Shown here: piece by piece, positions 1 to 13,100 of the stretch
How the letters are laid out: each line of letters starts with the position of its first letter
Numbering within the stretch: the stretch's first letter is position 1
Source of the DNA: Mesodorylaimus sp. YZB2_4
Taxonomy: Eukaryota > Nematoda > Enoplea > Dorylaimida > Dorylaimidae
Assembly: GCA_030248295.1 (NCBI GenBank)
Contig: JASANH010001671.1
Coordinates: forward strand, 310,001 to 374,000
DNA: 64,000 bases
Direction: 5' to 3'
Program-made: the position numbers and the translations under genes
Notes under the pieces: model-generated
What the model saw: the letters and a program-made list of their open reading frames with translations, nothing else
Told to the model about the DNA's origin: nothing
Databases searched by the model: none

Positions 1-536
1 TGTCTGGATAATGTAACTTTTTATCTAGTCTGTATGGTCTCCTGATCAAAGGTTGAAACATCGAACCGACAGGTTTCTGCCTCGCCTGACAGTGCGTATC
101 GACCAAACACACAATCCCCAGGTCAAGGCGCATATCTTGTAACATTCCTGACTCATCGATGGGCTTTGATATAAGACAATGAAGCCAGGAAGATCATACA
201 GTGGCACGGGTGCTTGATGAATCGAAAGACCATCTGGACTCCCACGCGTGATTAGTGCTTATTACTAACTAACTACAAAACATGAAATATTAACCACTGT
301 GCTAACTGATAGCGCAGAACCCAAGTAATATGTGGGCATTAAATTAATGGCAATACACCGCTCCCGCTGCAAATATTTTACCAATCTTCTCAACGAGGGA
401 AACCCGCACCTATGCCGGACCTACTTCGACACACACTGACAATATCATAGTTCGCGGCCCCGATCGACAGCTACACACACCAAGACAACCCCATTGCTCA
501 TCTCACACTTACTGTGCCCAACAATCAGTCACTTAC

Positions 537-3500
537 GGCAATGGTCCTTTCGTCACCGTGCATGCTTTCGGCGTCACCATATTGCGCTTCGACAGAATCT
601 TGCTAATCTGATTTTTTAACGTCACGCCTGGTTCCAGTTTCACCTGAAACACAACCTCATTCACACCCAACTCCACCACACCCTCCGTGGGTTCCTCAGT
701 GCACAAGTCCTCCACCAAACCAAAATACCTTACCATGCTATGCTGATCAAATGGCAAAAACACTTTGACCAAACGAGGTCTCTTCGGCGACGATCCGATC
801 GACGGCGATATACGACCGGACGACGTACTCGGATTCGACTGCGAAATGGCCATGGCTGGCGTCAAACTCCTCGACGTGCCCGAGCTCAGTTCCTCATTTA
901 ATACTGGTCCGTAACTCGTCGATCCGCCCTCCAATTGTCCGCTAAAAACAGACACGCCTTATCACTGACTGCCCACATTCCATGATAAGGTAGAAGACCA
1001 CTGCGTCCTGCCATCCCATCTACGATATGCCTTTCGCCCCACGTCCACTCAGGGGCAACAAGCCACACGAAACAGACAAACCTAAGAAATAGAACACCAA
1101 GTTGGCCTCACTATTATCCCGTACATCCCCATGAACATGGTACCAACAAGAAACCAAACCGACTTGAAGTCCTGATAAAGATCCAATACACTGACCCACT
1201 CATAAGACCCATAACCTGTGGCTCCTGCTTCTGAGGTGACAAACAAAACCACACCAGCCTCTGCCACGACGCTGGCAGGATAAGACAAGATCCCTTCCCT
1301 GACACGCATACCAACAAGGACCCTCTACACCATGTCATATTCTGGCAATCTGCAGAGACTCGTCTGGCAATCGATCCTCTGCACGAACCCGGCAGCGGCA
1401 CCTGGCAAGATGATGCTTCATCGATGGTTTAGGGCGAAGACCTGGTTGACTGTCCTGGGGTTGTGGCATGGCGTAGAAGCTTCATAGGCCATTCCCCTAT
1501 ACATGACCCTGGGCCCAGCTTTGACACTGTACTACTTGAAAGATGTCAGACACCAGGCTCACCTGAAAGACTTACAAAATCTCAAAATAGTCCAACCCTC
1601 TCCTTCTATGTAAAGGATTCAAACAAGGCATGAAAAATGATTTTCCAGACAAAAATTTGATTTTCCCTGTTATTTCCACTACTGCGCCAATTTCAACTGA
1701 TTTACAGCAAGATTAACCTTACCTGGTTACATGATTTTGCAAAATCTCGTCGATCTGACTGAAACTTTTTTTCTCCCGAACACCCTCAGATAAGGCAAGT
1801 GAATCAAAATGACTCAAATCCAACCTCTGCCAGTTTTCCCCGATTTTCCTAGGTTTTCCAGACACTTCTCGAATCCCCTGACTTTTCTGGTTTCATAACC
1901 GCGTATGAACCCTGTTACGCATACCTAAGGGGTCAACAACTGCATAACCACACAATCTCCAGCCATTCACTTACTTTAAAGGTAAATCTTGTGCACTCGA
2001 TGAACTGGCCGGTTGGTGATCAACATTCGACGATGTCGTTACATTTTGAATAAGAAGTCCTTGTTCAGTTTGTCTCAAAGCTCGTAGCTGATCAGCCAAA
2101 TGTTGATATTCCTAAACAATACAGCACATAAACAACATACATTCAAATACAAAAGGTCGCCTACTAAAATTTGCCAGACCCTTTTAGTTAGGCTTTCTAA
2201 TTACGACCCCCCCCCCCCCGGTAACAACTCCACTTCCTACCCAGCAGCATCCGAATAGACTTTGCAAGAATCGCATGCACGATCCCATTACACTAACGAG
2301 ACCGAGCACACACAATCGTGTCTTAGATACAAATTTCCTCCATCAACAATTAATGTCTGTACGACAATTCCGACAAATCGCAGTAAGGGAGACGCGCGAG
2401 ACGACGACCATTAGCTCGTTTCGTAGAACTCTTCCATAGAACGACGAGAAAGATGGTAGAAATCCGTAAAATGCATACTCCAGGCCGACACAGCCCGGAC
2501 GTCTGGCGCCACATTGGCGGTTAGCATTCGCCGAGTCTTACACAATACCATAGGCGGCTAGTGTACGTGCCAGTGTGGAATCCATCTTGGCATCGTACCC
2601 GTCCCGCCCAGACAGTTCAACGAAACGGTAGACGCACACGATTCTCCCTGGCAGGCCCTCTTTTGTATGCCCTTTACGTCGACGGAACCTTAGCTTGACG
2701 CATGCCTTCCTAAGAACGATAGCTATTCGCTCCTTTTATGCGTCATTGCAAATTCAGTAACCTTAACAAGACGGGATGGCACGTTCGTAAAAGCACCTGA
2801 ATTGATCCCTTATCCCTTTCGACCAGTCTTCTCCTCACTCAACCACCCATTTTGGTACGCTCTCACCTACAAATATAAGCAATTTACACAAAACTGACAT
2901 CGTACTTTCCTTCAGGGAAGCCCTTCCCATTATGACCAACCAGCAACAAGCAACGACTTTGCTCAATGACAAACCCTAAAAGACCTCTCCCTCGTCTCGA
3001 GCTTAACAAACCACCCATCTATGTAGGCTCATGGCGACAAAAAGTCGTCGGCTCACCTCACACATCCCTTTTCATTTGGCGAAATGTTGAACATAGGTTT
3101 TCCTACCCTTTACAAGAAACAACACCCCTCCTCAGCTCCCATCCTCCCAACGGGATACAATCCGCCCTTCGACTAAATAAGCTTCTGAACGGGCAACGCT
3201 GCTCATAAAACACACTTTCTATTTAGTAGCCGCCAACGGAAAAACTTCTTCTCCAGAGAAATAGAAAAATAAAAATGTCTTTTTTGAAGAGACATCCTTT
3301 TGGTAAAAAAAGAATTCCACAGATACTTACATGCGACTTTCGATTCAATTCGCGAATATTATTTTCCGTCGATTTAATTAAACTTCTAACTTGCGCTAAT
3401 TTCAGCTAAAATAAAAATATTATATTACGACATACAGCATAAAAACCATGCCACCATGCCAAGTGATGTATAAGATAAAATCATTTTACGAGCTAAAACT

Positions 3501-5138
3501 TGCAGCAACACAAAAAACATACCCTTACAGCCTTTGATAAGAATCCACTCATCTTAGTCAAAGCACTAGCTCGAACTTGCTACCCGCTTACACTGACTTA
3601 GAGAACCTAGTCACCACAAATATATCATAAACAGGTGACTCAAAAGCGCAAGCCAGTCTTATTTTCATTCAACAAACTAGCTATAACCTGAATTTTTCCC
3701 CCCCAAGCCGACCATTTCGCTGAACATTGGAGGAAAAACTTCAAGAAAAACAATTCTCCTAACAACTAAAGGTCAAGCGAAGAAAACAGGTGCTTAGAAA
3801 GATATGATAAGACCATGCACTCACACTCGGAGCAGACAAGTGCTTTACCCACGAATGCGGTAAATGGCGTTGGCGAAACGATTCTAATTTAGTCAATATA
3901 TTATTGAACCCATCTTTCATCCATCTCCCTCTAACATCTGTGTTATATCTATGAGAAAAAGCGACGATAATTTACAATGAGTTCTGAAACTCGTACACGA
4001 TTCTGTGGCAATTACCCCATGCCTTTTGCGTCAACCAATAATTAACTGATGATAATTCATTAGAAAACCAAAATAAAACCCGTTTCTGCGCCGGTTTGAC
4101 ATTATGAACGCTTCATATGTTCCTCTCTGCACAAAATAAGATCATGATCAACAGGATATACTGTAGCTAAAGTTAAAAGAGTAAGGATAATAAAAATGCG
4201 GTTTATCGCGTTTGAACAATTTGAAAACACATTTTTCCTTCACTCATCTTGGCCCATGCATAACATGAACATTAAGCCACAGTTTTAGGCACTGTGCCGT
4301 CCCGCTATTCTATTAAACCCACGCACAGTTTTACAATGACCGATCGGCTAGATTCATTTCATGGAATAGCGAACCATAAAGGCGCGATAGCTTCCGCCAA
4401 TGCTACACACCTGGTTGGTCAACACGCATTATAGTAATATATAAAGGATAGGGAGCAGAGCAGGGTGACAGCGCGTTGCTTATGGATATCGAGTTAATTC
4501 AAAGCATACGCATCGATGAACAATGCTTTTTCGATAATAAGCACAGCGGACTTTCAGTCAGATATTATCTAACCGACCACAGGTGACGAAATCGATTAAC
4601 TCGAGAAATTACGAGAAAAACAACAGCATCACCTTACGTGCTTACCTCAACTTCTTAAAGCCAGGTATTCAGGTCCTCCTAAACCACAGAAGGTTGAAAA
4701 AAGAAAAATCTAGCAATCCTGTAGCGTTTTAAAAAGTAATCCAGCCGGTCCTTAGTGAACTAAACATGTCAGATCAGACTACCTACAGGTGACCTGGTCA
4801 TCAAAAAAAATCGCGTGTTTATTTTACAACTGTTAGACTGATAAATAAAGTCTGCGAGATCCGAAAGTAGGTATCTTTCAGAAGATAGGAAAACGAATGA
4901 AAATCGAGTTTGTGTACGGAAACAGTTTCAAATAGGCCTACCAAATGATCCCAGTTTTACGTTTTTAATCATTCAAAAACTAACTACTAAGAGAAAATGA
5001 CCAACAAAAGTGCAAAGTGCAGGAGAGGGCATCGATCGCCTATCTTACCTCTTTAGATGAATCCGGAGACAGCATATCGCCACTCACCGACGTCAAATTT
5101 ACGGTTGGTACGTTGTTCGACACCGAAGCCACGCTCAT
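537..5138 (-). CDS. RAF-family serine/threonine kinase, N-terminal part (partial)
   Basis: Four coding exons on the minus strand: 5049-5138 (ATG, 30 codons), 3331-3405, 1975-2111 and 537-941. All have GT-AG borders and compatible phases (0, 0, 2). RAF kinases receive Ras-GTP at the membrane and phosphorylate MEK. Exons 2-3 read as two amphipathic helices (LAQVRSLIKSTENNIRELN and EYQHLADQLRALRQTEQGLL) that resemble the BRAF-specific N-terminal region. Exon 4 has a Ser-rich linker and then the Ras-binding domain: strand 1 at residues about 160-171 (KVFLPFDQHSMV) and strand 2/helix from about 200 (QVKLEPGVTLKNQISKIL, then ACTV). About 28 extra residues separate strands 1 and 2. The C1 (Cys-rich) and kinase domains would lie beyond coordinate 1, and exon 4 ends at a clean GTAAGT donor. 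Family assignment is from motif resemblance. A C. elegans lin-45-type orthologue is inferred. Confidence 0.75.
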
Positions 5139-5743
5139 TCTCACCGAGATGCCAAAACCATAAATACTGTTTAACCCGTAATGTCAAAAATGTTCGATTA
5201 CAGAATGCAGAATGTTGATCGGCATTGCACGCTCAACTGATGTCGAGCAAATTTTTCGCGCTTTCAGAAAAAATGGAGGAACCCCAAAAAACCGATTGTC
5301 CGCAATATTGCATGCAAAAGATAAAAAAGTTGGTATCAAAAGTATTTATTTCATGGTTACAGATATAAAACATGCACAGAAATAAAAAAGCATAGACCTT
5401 TTACGAAGAAAAAAGGAAAAGCTTGCCTTGTCCCCCAAACCGCACCTCATTTGCGGGTATGTCAAATGTTCTTAACCACTTATGACAAAAAACCGGTAAT
5501 TTCAATTTTTAAGCTGAACACTGATCAATCATCATCGACTAGAACTAAGAACTAGAACCTAAGAAGACGACTAGAAACTAAGAAGCTATGAAAAAAACAG
5601 CCCCCATGAACCAAAATCCTCAAAAATAAATACAGTCCGCTTAATATCTATCACAAGCTCTAGACGGGAAGAAAATGTGACAATATCCAGGCTGTGAGTT
5701 CAAAAGAAGTACACTCTAAAATGGCCAAAATTTTACTATTATG

Positions 5744-5845
5744 CGTTTTATCGTCATTTCGGACCCCCCCTCTGGTTATTCTCCCCCGTCTGGGACCCAT
5801 TTGAAAAAATTTCATCCGCGGGGAGAATTTCGAGGACATACGGTA
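5744..5845. mobile_element. Degenerate copy of the 102-bp MITE
   Basis: Second, decayed copy of the element at 7657-7758. The core (tctggttattct, acccatttgaaaaa) and the right terminus (gggagaatttcgagga, then atacggta with one change) are recognisable. The left terminus is heavily mutated. Confidence 0.6.
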
Positions 5846-6349
5846 CTCATCAATTTCAGCTTATTTATAATACTGACTCGACCTGATAAAAAACCTGGAT
5901 GACTAAAGTGTCTTTGTCTGGAAACAGACCATCTCCTTCTCGTCCTTTCGCCTCAACAAAAAATCTTCCCTCGGCTCCCATCTCGATCCTGGAAAGGGAT
6001 CCCCGTTCCCTAGAGGCCACTACGGCAGGTTCCAGTGTCTTCACTGCACCTCAACACGAGATACTGGGTGAGAAGGGGCTGGCTTATCGTTAGCTCAGGG
6101 CCATCTCGACTGGTGTTTAGACAGTTCCCCAACTCTCTCTCCTGGGTGGGCTCCGCCGTTCAGTACGTCCCCCACCGCAGCTGACCACTTTTTGCCAACC
6201 CCCTCTTCCCTAGGCTGCGGTCGACCTTTATGGATGGCCCCTTTTCGAATTCAAAATACAAAATTTTCTCTAAGCATAGAGAAAAAATTCGGGACTGAGA
6301 AAAACCTGCGACAATAACTGAAGTGTTGTGAATGTGCCATTCCGGTACA

Positions 6350-7115
6350 GTAACCTCACCTTCCCGCCCGTTTGCGATTCGAATCCGACGAAAACAAACG
6401 GATTAGGAGGCGGATGTCCCCCCCAAACAGGGTCGTAAATTTGACGGTGGACAATGGTCGCGGACGGACCAGGTGCGAGCCATCCGCGTCTCGGCCAGCG
6501 AAGCACCCCTATCCGAGTGGTAGCCTCGCCTCTCCGTCCATCTCGCCGCCTCAGCAGCCTCGCCGCGCCTCAAGATCAGCTCGCCGCACCCACCCCCACC
6601 TCGGAGGAGATCGAGCAGCGACTAGGGGGCGCTCGAGACGAACTAGAGGGCGCTCGTTCCGGTGGCCCCGCGAGAGTGGATGTGATTGGAAGATCTAGGA
6701 TGATTGCCCGCCTTCCGGTGCACTGTGCCTGATTTTGTACAGTTTAGTGAGTTCAGTAAGAAGATCGGTATCAGATTCAGTCGTTTCGAGTTCGTCTTGT
6801 CTTATTGGTTTGTTCGCCTTATTCGCGAGGCGATTGAGGCGACGAGGCGACAAGGCGGTGCAGCGAGGCGAACGACTGGACTGGACTGGACTCGAGTGTG
6901 TGGCGTTGGGGTTTCAAGTGGTCGAACGGCTTGGGACAAGGGCTTTCTCAAGGCATAGCCCCTGACCGTTGGAGCGCTTTGGATCAGCTTTGGTTCACGG
7001 GTACCAGAGCTGTTGCGTAAGTTGAGTGGTGTGTTTCAACTCGCAGTAGGCTTCTTAGGTGGCCATTAAACATCTGAGTGGTGGCACCGGGTAACGGTAG
7101 GTTCAAGAACAGGTT
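6350..7115 (+). repeat. Dispersed repeat R2, copy A (about 0.75 kb)
   Basis: Matches 38515-39040 in the same orientation. Both begin with tacagtaacc followed by a cttcccgccc/tttcccgccc block, share aaacaaacggatt and a ggtcgtaaa block, and end with similar segments (ctgagtggtggcaccg versus taagtggtgttaccg, then caggttaggata versus caggttcaggata). The interior is GC-rich and poorly conserved. Open frames inside it are not shared between copies, so I treat it as a non-coding transposable-element relic of unknown class. Confidence 0.55.
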
Positions 7116-7656
7116 AGGATAAAACAGAAGTTTGACATTATTCAGTGTGACTATAAAGGTGGACTCGACTGTAACCCTAATTTTAAAGCATTATGCTGCT
7201 GCGCTGGTCTGGCAATCTGACGATGAGATAAGATAAGCACGAGTCGCCTGTAACTTTATTCCATAAATGAGCTTCGTTCAGCCCAATCTCTGTAACAATC
7301 TGCCAAGTCTGCCTCGCCAAGATTCCGAGCAAGTGCTGGGAGCACATTTTTCTTAAATACTCAGCGGCGCCAAGTTTAAAAATATTGTTGTAACAGGGCC
7401 TTCTTAAAAAATGAATCAACTCCGATAGGACACCTAAACACAGCAAGACAACATTTTTGGGACATCATCAGGGTGTTCTGACCATTGCCGTTGGGGGGGG
7501 GGGGGGGCGTGGCTAGGACAGTTGACTCGGGGGAGGCCTTGCCTTCGCTCGCTCGATTCGCTTCCATCTGTCTGTTCCGAATTTGTGTGCAGCCACCCAC
7601 CGTGCTGTCCACCGGCCAGCAATGATTCAGTTTTTCCGGCAAAAAATGTTCGTATC

Positions 7657-7758
7657 TACCGTATTTCCTCGAAATTCTCCCCCTCTGGTTATTCTGCCCC
7701 CTCTGGTACCCATTTGAAAAATTTCTCCCCCCAGGGAGAATTTCGAGGAAATACGGTA
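7657..7758. mobile_element. 102-bp MITE with perfect 25-bp inverted termini
   Basis: Begins TACCGTATTTCC and ends with its exact reverse complement GGAAATACGGTA. The terminal 25 bp are perfectly inverted. TA at both ends could be the target duplication of a Tc1/mariner-type element. The interior is short and non-coding. A decayed second copy lies at 5744-5845. Confidence 0.8.
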
Positions 7759-8484
7759 GACATGATATGGCGAGCATACAGTAAATCTTCACTTTTCTTT
7801 AGTCAGATACCAAGCTTTCGCATGTAAAACTCCAACAGTTCGCGGGGTGCCCTTATCAACCGTAACCCGACATTTGCAAAGGTGCGAATGTTGGAACACG
7901 GAGCCCAAAGCCCAAAACCTGAAAACCAAGTTTCGAGAAACCATGCGAGTTTTTCCCATCACTGTCACTTTACCGCAAGAATTAAAAACCCGCTGGACTT
8001 AACCGCTGATCACTGCTGACCAGCTGGACAGACGGACCCAATATTTTGCCGAGAGCTTTCTTAGCACCCTGGATCAAGTTACAGCCCCGATTATGCCAAC
8101 TTCATGAACAGTTGGCAAGGCTACCTCAGATCAAGAAGATGTAACAAAATGATTGATATTAAAGAATTCATTTTTTTACATTTGAATTTTTACTTAGTTA
8201 CGCCATCTCCTTCAACGTGGAGCTCGTTATAGTGTAAACTCTTTCACTCACGATCAGCGCCAAACGAAGCAGGGTCTGCAAAACCGTTGCAATATTTTGA
8301 AGATGTGCCAAGTTTTTTCTATGAATGGACCAAAATTCAAACGATATAATTTTGTTTACAGCCGCTAACAGGCTCCAACTCGCGATCAGCTGAATTTGAG
8401 CCAGCAATCGTCTCAGCTGCGTTTCGTCTCTGAGCTTTGAGCGAACAGCCGAAAACAGATCAATAATTTATGAAACGCGGTCAT

Positions 8485-8565
8485 TGAAAACTGAATCTAA
8501 CTGATTCTAAAAAGATTCAGTTACAGTTCATTCAGTTTTGGCGAAGAGATTCAGTTTCAGTTGCA
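8485..8565. repeat. Short-word patch (attcagtt)
   Basis: ATTCAGTT and its complement AACTGAAT recur about six times, with spacer variation, in 80 bp. The outer copies are in inverted orientation. No certain termini or target duplication found. Confidence 0.5.
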
Positions 8566-8984
8566 ATTAGGCACCTTAGGCATCTTAGGACTGGGTGCAT
8601 TCTACCCACAGCCAGGCTAGTGTATCATTGCACAGAGCAGTCGCAGGCACCCCAGGGAGGCAGGAAAACACGCCTGAGGGGTTTGTTGAAGGAACCAGGG
8701 TCTTAGTGATCGATACTACAACCTGTTTTCTTTGAGAATATGCACGCCCTCCACGTTAACGCATAGGCCGCGTGTACATTCCCAAAGAAAACAGATAGTA
8801 CAGTATACAGGAATAAGCCTTTCTGCCAGGCTTGGGCTATTGAAGACCTTGGACCGCTCGCTTGTAAGATCAGCCCGAACCCGCCGTCACGTGAACGTAG
8901 AATATCAGTCGCACGCTCACACAACAAGGGGCGGCAAGGATATTGCAAGGACACGACGGTGCAAGGATCCCAGATTTCCTGCTC

Positions 8985-9205
8985 CACCAAGATATACTGC
9001 GGATTCACCAATATCTCCATGGATCTATTGATTTCCATGCATTCCGCATGGATCCATGCCATTCCATAATAAATCCACGTGGATCCAAGATCCATCCACG
9101 TGTGGATCTCTACTGGAAGCAGGTGGATAATCCGTGGAGCTGCATGGATTCCACAGTGGATTTACCAAATAGATCCAGATGTGGATTCTGATGGATCCAT
9201 CCAGA
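8985..9205. repeat. Short-word patch (tggatcc)
   Basis: TGGATCC, ATGGATC and CCACGTGGATCC recur more than a dozen times on both strands in about 220 bp, with irregular spacing. This is not a tandem satellite. No target duplication could be identified. Confidence 0.55.
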
Positions 9206-10157
9206 TCGACAGTAACACAGCCCTCTTAACATTCAAATTTTGAATTTCCCGCCCCCGCACAACCCCCATTTTTTAAACTATTTTGCCGCCAGACCTGGAT
9301 TCAGCATCCCGTACGTACAGCGATGGAATTCAGTCCCAGTTAACAGTTGACACCGTTTGTGAGACCGAAGAAGCGATGGCTGGACACTCCCAGAAGACAC
9401 GAGGAAAATGATCGTGAATCCACGAGACGCAACATGCCAGAAAAAACTCAGGAAGACGGACCTTCCGCGAGGCGTGACTAACAGCCAGGAAAATGATGAT
9501 GATCTTGCCACCAGTTTGAATGGTTTCCATGGGGTACCTACTGTGCTCGTATAAACCACCGCTGCATGTGGTATCCCAGCTCGTGCCGTGATTTGGCAAT
9601 ACGGGTCTTATAAATGTCGATCAGCTGCAGTGCATTGATTCGATGCACTCAATCAATTCATGATTGGCTTAGCCAAAAACCAGGAAGCCATTTGATGGGC
9701 ATCTTGATGGACATTTGAAAAGACTCACTACTACTGTACATCCCATTTTACCTCGAGCACTCAAACGTCATCATTGGGTACCCCAAAAGCTTCTTACTTG
9801 CCTGAACTCATTGTGTAATCGCTGGCAATATGTCTGTGTCGACAAAGGAACGAGTGGTCAGTGGGAAGCGCGCTCGGCCCAATCTTACTTATTGCTGCTT
9901 TTGACCCGATATTTATCGAAGTTCTTTACTTCTCTCATTCGCTGGCGACACGTCTCTTTCCCACCTTTCACCTACTATTTTCAATCTTAGCAATGCTTTT
10001 GTTAATTTAAATTTCCCGCGCATAAGAGCAAGTGCTTTATAACTTGAAAACCACGCTGCCGCCGGTAATCGCATTCTTCTTGCTTGTAGTTTCATCGTTC
10101 CACAAAACAGAAATCGTTCCAGCGAGCAAAACTTTGTGGAAAATCCACTACTGCTAA

Positions 10158-13100
10158 ATGGATTTGTCCGTGTTGACTGTCGATTTTTTGACGGACCCAA
10201 ATCAACAACCGAAGGCAAGAAGTCTTTTCTTTGCTGTCAGAAATTCTAAACTCATTGCTCTGTTCTTTAGGTTTTAGAATTTTTCAACTCACTTCGCGCA
10301 TCTCCCGACGGGTGGAAATCGTGTATTCAACATGTTGCAAATGGCTTTCCTCAAAAGTAAGCTTTTTGTTTCTTTTTTTTTGAAATGGTTTCTGTATAGG
10401 CTAACGTTTGATCGCGCTTCAGCGACCAAAATCACGTTTGGTTTTTATGTTTTCAAGTAATCGAACAATATTTAACCTCGAAGTATGTCTTATTCTGCTT
10501 TGTATATCGGAAAATATAGTAGATAGAGGCCATTCTTTTTTCAGATATCCAATCGCCGATGCGGTTGATCGAAATGTGGTGAGGGATTTCCTTCTTCATA
10601 TTCTTTTACGCATGAGTGCAAACGTGACCGAGACATCTGTTGCCCCAGCATATATCAAGAACAAATTAGCTCAAATCTTTTCGTCAGTTTTTGTGGCTGA
10701 TTTTCCTGCAAAGTACGTACCTCATTTGAGATTCCTCATCCTAACGTATGCAGGTTTTTTGGTTTTAGATGGCGTTCGTTTATGCAAGATGTCTTCCTTC
10801 CCAATTTAAGCAGCGATGTGGTGGTTGAATTCTTTTGTCGCTTCCTTCTCGCCGTGGACGGAGATGTAGCCGACCGAGAAGTTCAACGGACGAAGGAAGT
10901 AAGTTTAATCGATTTTTTGCCTGAGTCATTTTTATCTTTTTGTTTTTTGCAGGAAACAGAACGCAATACGATAATCAAAGACACCATGCGAGATGTATGT
11001 ATTGCGGAAATGGTCGAGTCATGGTTTATTATTTTGGTAAGTCTCCAGTTTCAGTCGATTTGGCTCGTGTCTGTGCAGACACCAGTGCTTTTTACAGTCC
11101 GAAAGTCTGGCTGCCAAAAAATCCAAGGTCATCGATCTTTGTTTGAATGTGATCGGGGCATATGTGGCTTGGATTGATATTGGACTGATCGCTAATGATC
11201 GATTCGTGCCATTGATTATGAGAGCTTTGTTGGATGAGGAGGCGCAAGAGGCAGCTGCTGATTGCGTTTGTTCTATTTTGGTAAGTATCGAATGTTTCCC
11301 TGTGTCTGATGCTAAAAAATTTGTCAATTTTTTACTTTTAGTCGAAAGGAATGGATCCGATGCAAAAGTTACGATTGGTAGAAGCTTTCGACAACGTTCT
11401 TCAAGGCTCTGGATTTCTACGGTTTGATAAAGTACGTAGTTTGTGATTTCTTTTATGCTGCCCCTCGCAATGGAGTTGTTTTCAGGAACGAGATGCTGAA
11501 GAGTACTCTCGTGTGGCTATTGTGATCAATTGCATTGGTCTCGTCTTGATCGATTGTTTCACAAAGTATGATACAAATATTCCGATGAGTGATCTTTTAT
11601 CAATATTTTTTTAGACTCAGCAAATCGGGTCAACCAGAAGGAGCGCAGTACGCGTTAAGTGCCTTGGAATCAAAGACAACTGATTTACTACGATGCCTCA
11701 GTCACGACGAAGTCGAGGTCTCGAATGCGGTTACCGAATTCGCCCATAGTTTTGTCATGCTGATGAAACAAAATACACCATTGAATGATCGCCAGAAGGG
11801 GTTTCTGAAGGTATGCTTCTGATATTCTATATCGATGTCAGTCCTCTCAGCGTATGTTTTTTAGGATTTGTTGCTCGTAGTTTTGCGGAGGTATCGATTT
11901 CCAGACGATTATAATTTTGATCACGAAGGGGAAGATGAAGCGGAATTCCAAGAATTTCGAAAGGATTTGAAAGTGGTGTTTAATAACATTGCCATACTCG
12001 TAAGTGCTACTGTAGAGGGGTGACCTGCCGGAGCTTGTTAGTCGGCCAAAAAGGTGTCACGGGTTCAACTGCCCATCCTCATCCGAGCCCCTAATACTAG
12101 CAAAAAGACCTTCTTCACTTAAACTTTTCAGTTTGGAAAATGGCGGGAAATTCTGAAATGTTTGCAATGCAAATTCCTTGAGTTTGCTCATGCATGGCTG
12201 GGTCATAAATTTATTTCCATGCTTGTTTCTTATCGTAGGATAACGATTTGACCACGTCTACGATTGATGAACTCGTACGAGCGCAGTTGGCGAACTGGCG
12301 AAACCTATCTCCGAATGATGTCGAATTGGCCATTTCGTTGTTGTTTTTCCTCGGCGATTCGGTATGCTTCGATTGTGTGGATCTGTTTTCTTTGATTTAC
12401 ACTCCGCCCTCTTTTTTAGCCGACTTCCGTAAACGTTTTGGCTGCAAGCGACGCGAAAAGCAAAGTGTTGAAAAATCTGGTGGAATTGGTAAGGAAATGC
12501 TGCAAAATTCGATTTGGTGGATCGAATATGTAACTTTGTTTTTAAGCTTATTTCAAGCGAAGTCAGTCATCACACGCATCCGGCTGTGAGCCTTCAATAT
12601 ATGGAAACCATATGCCGATATGAAAAGTTCTTGTCGACTGAACCTACTTTATTAGCGAATGCCGTGGTAAGTTGCGAGGAGAAAGTTGAAATTATTTCTT
12701 TCAAAGAAATTTTGTTTTTTAGGGATCGTTTCTGGATGAACGAGGTCTTCATAATCAGTCTCCGAAAGTACGAAGTAGAGCCGCCTACTTGTTCACTCGA
12801 TTCGTCAGATCCAATAAGTAAGGGTCGTCTAGTCAATATTGTCGGTGGGTTGAGCATGACTGTTGCAGGGCTGTCCTCCAGCAGTACGTGGAACAAATAT
12901 TGTATCATCTGCAAGATTTGTTGGCCGTGGCCCCGCGAGGTGCTGATGATAAGCGATTGCTATCGTCGGAGGATCAGTTATTCTTATTTGAGACAACTGG
13001 AACTCTCATTGTGTCTGGAAATTTTTCACCGGAGGTCAGTCAATTATATTATTTTTTCTGAATTAAAAGCGATTGATTTGATTTCAGCAAAAGCGGACTT

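Larger units (their letters stand above)
5139..10157. other. Intergenic, repeat-rich, no convincing gene
   Basis: Between the RAF start codon and exportin-T I see no spliced gene. The stretch holds two copies of a short inverted-repeat MITE (5744-5845, 7657-7758), a dispersed repeat (6350-7115), a G homopolymer near 7494, and two short-word patches (8485-8565 and about 8985-9205). One open minus-strand stretch (8198-8440) encodes a hydrophobic helical peptide ending STLKEMA, after a possible acceptor near 8435. I could not connect it to other exons or recognise it. Confidence 0.5.
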
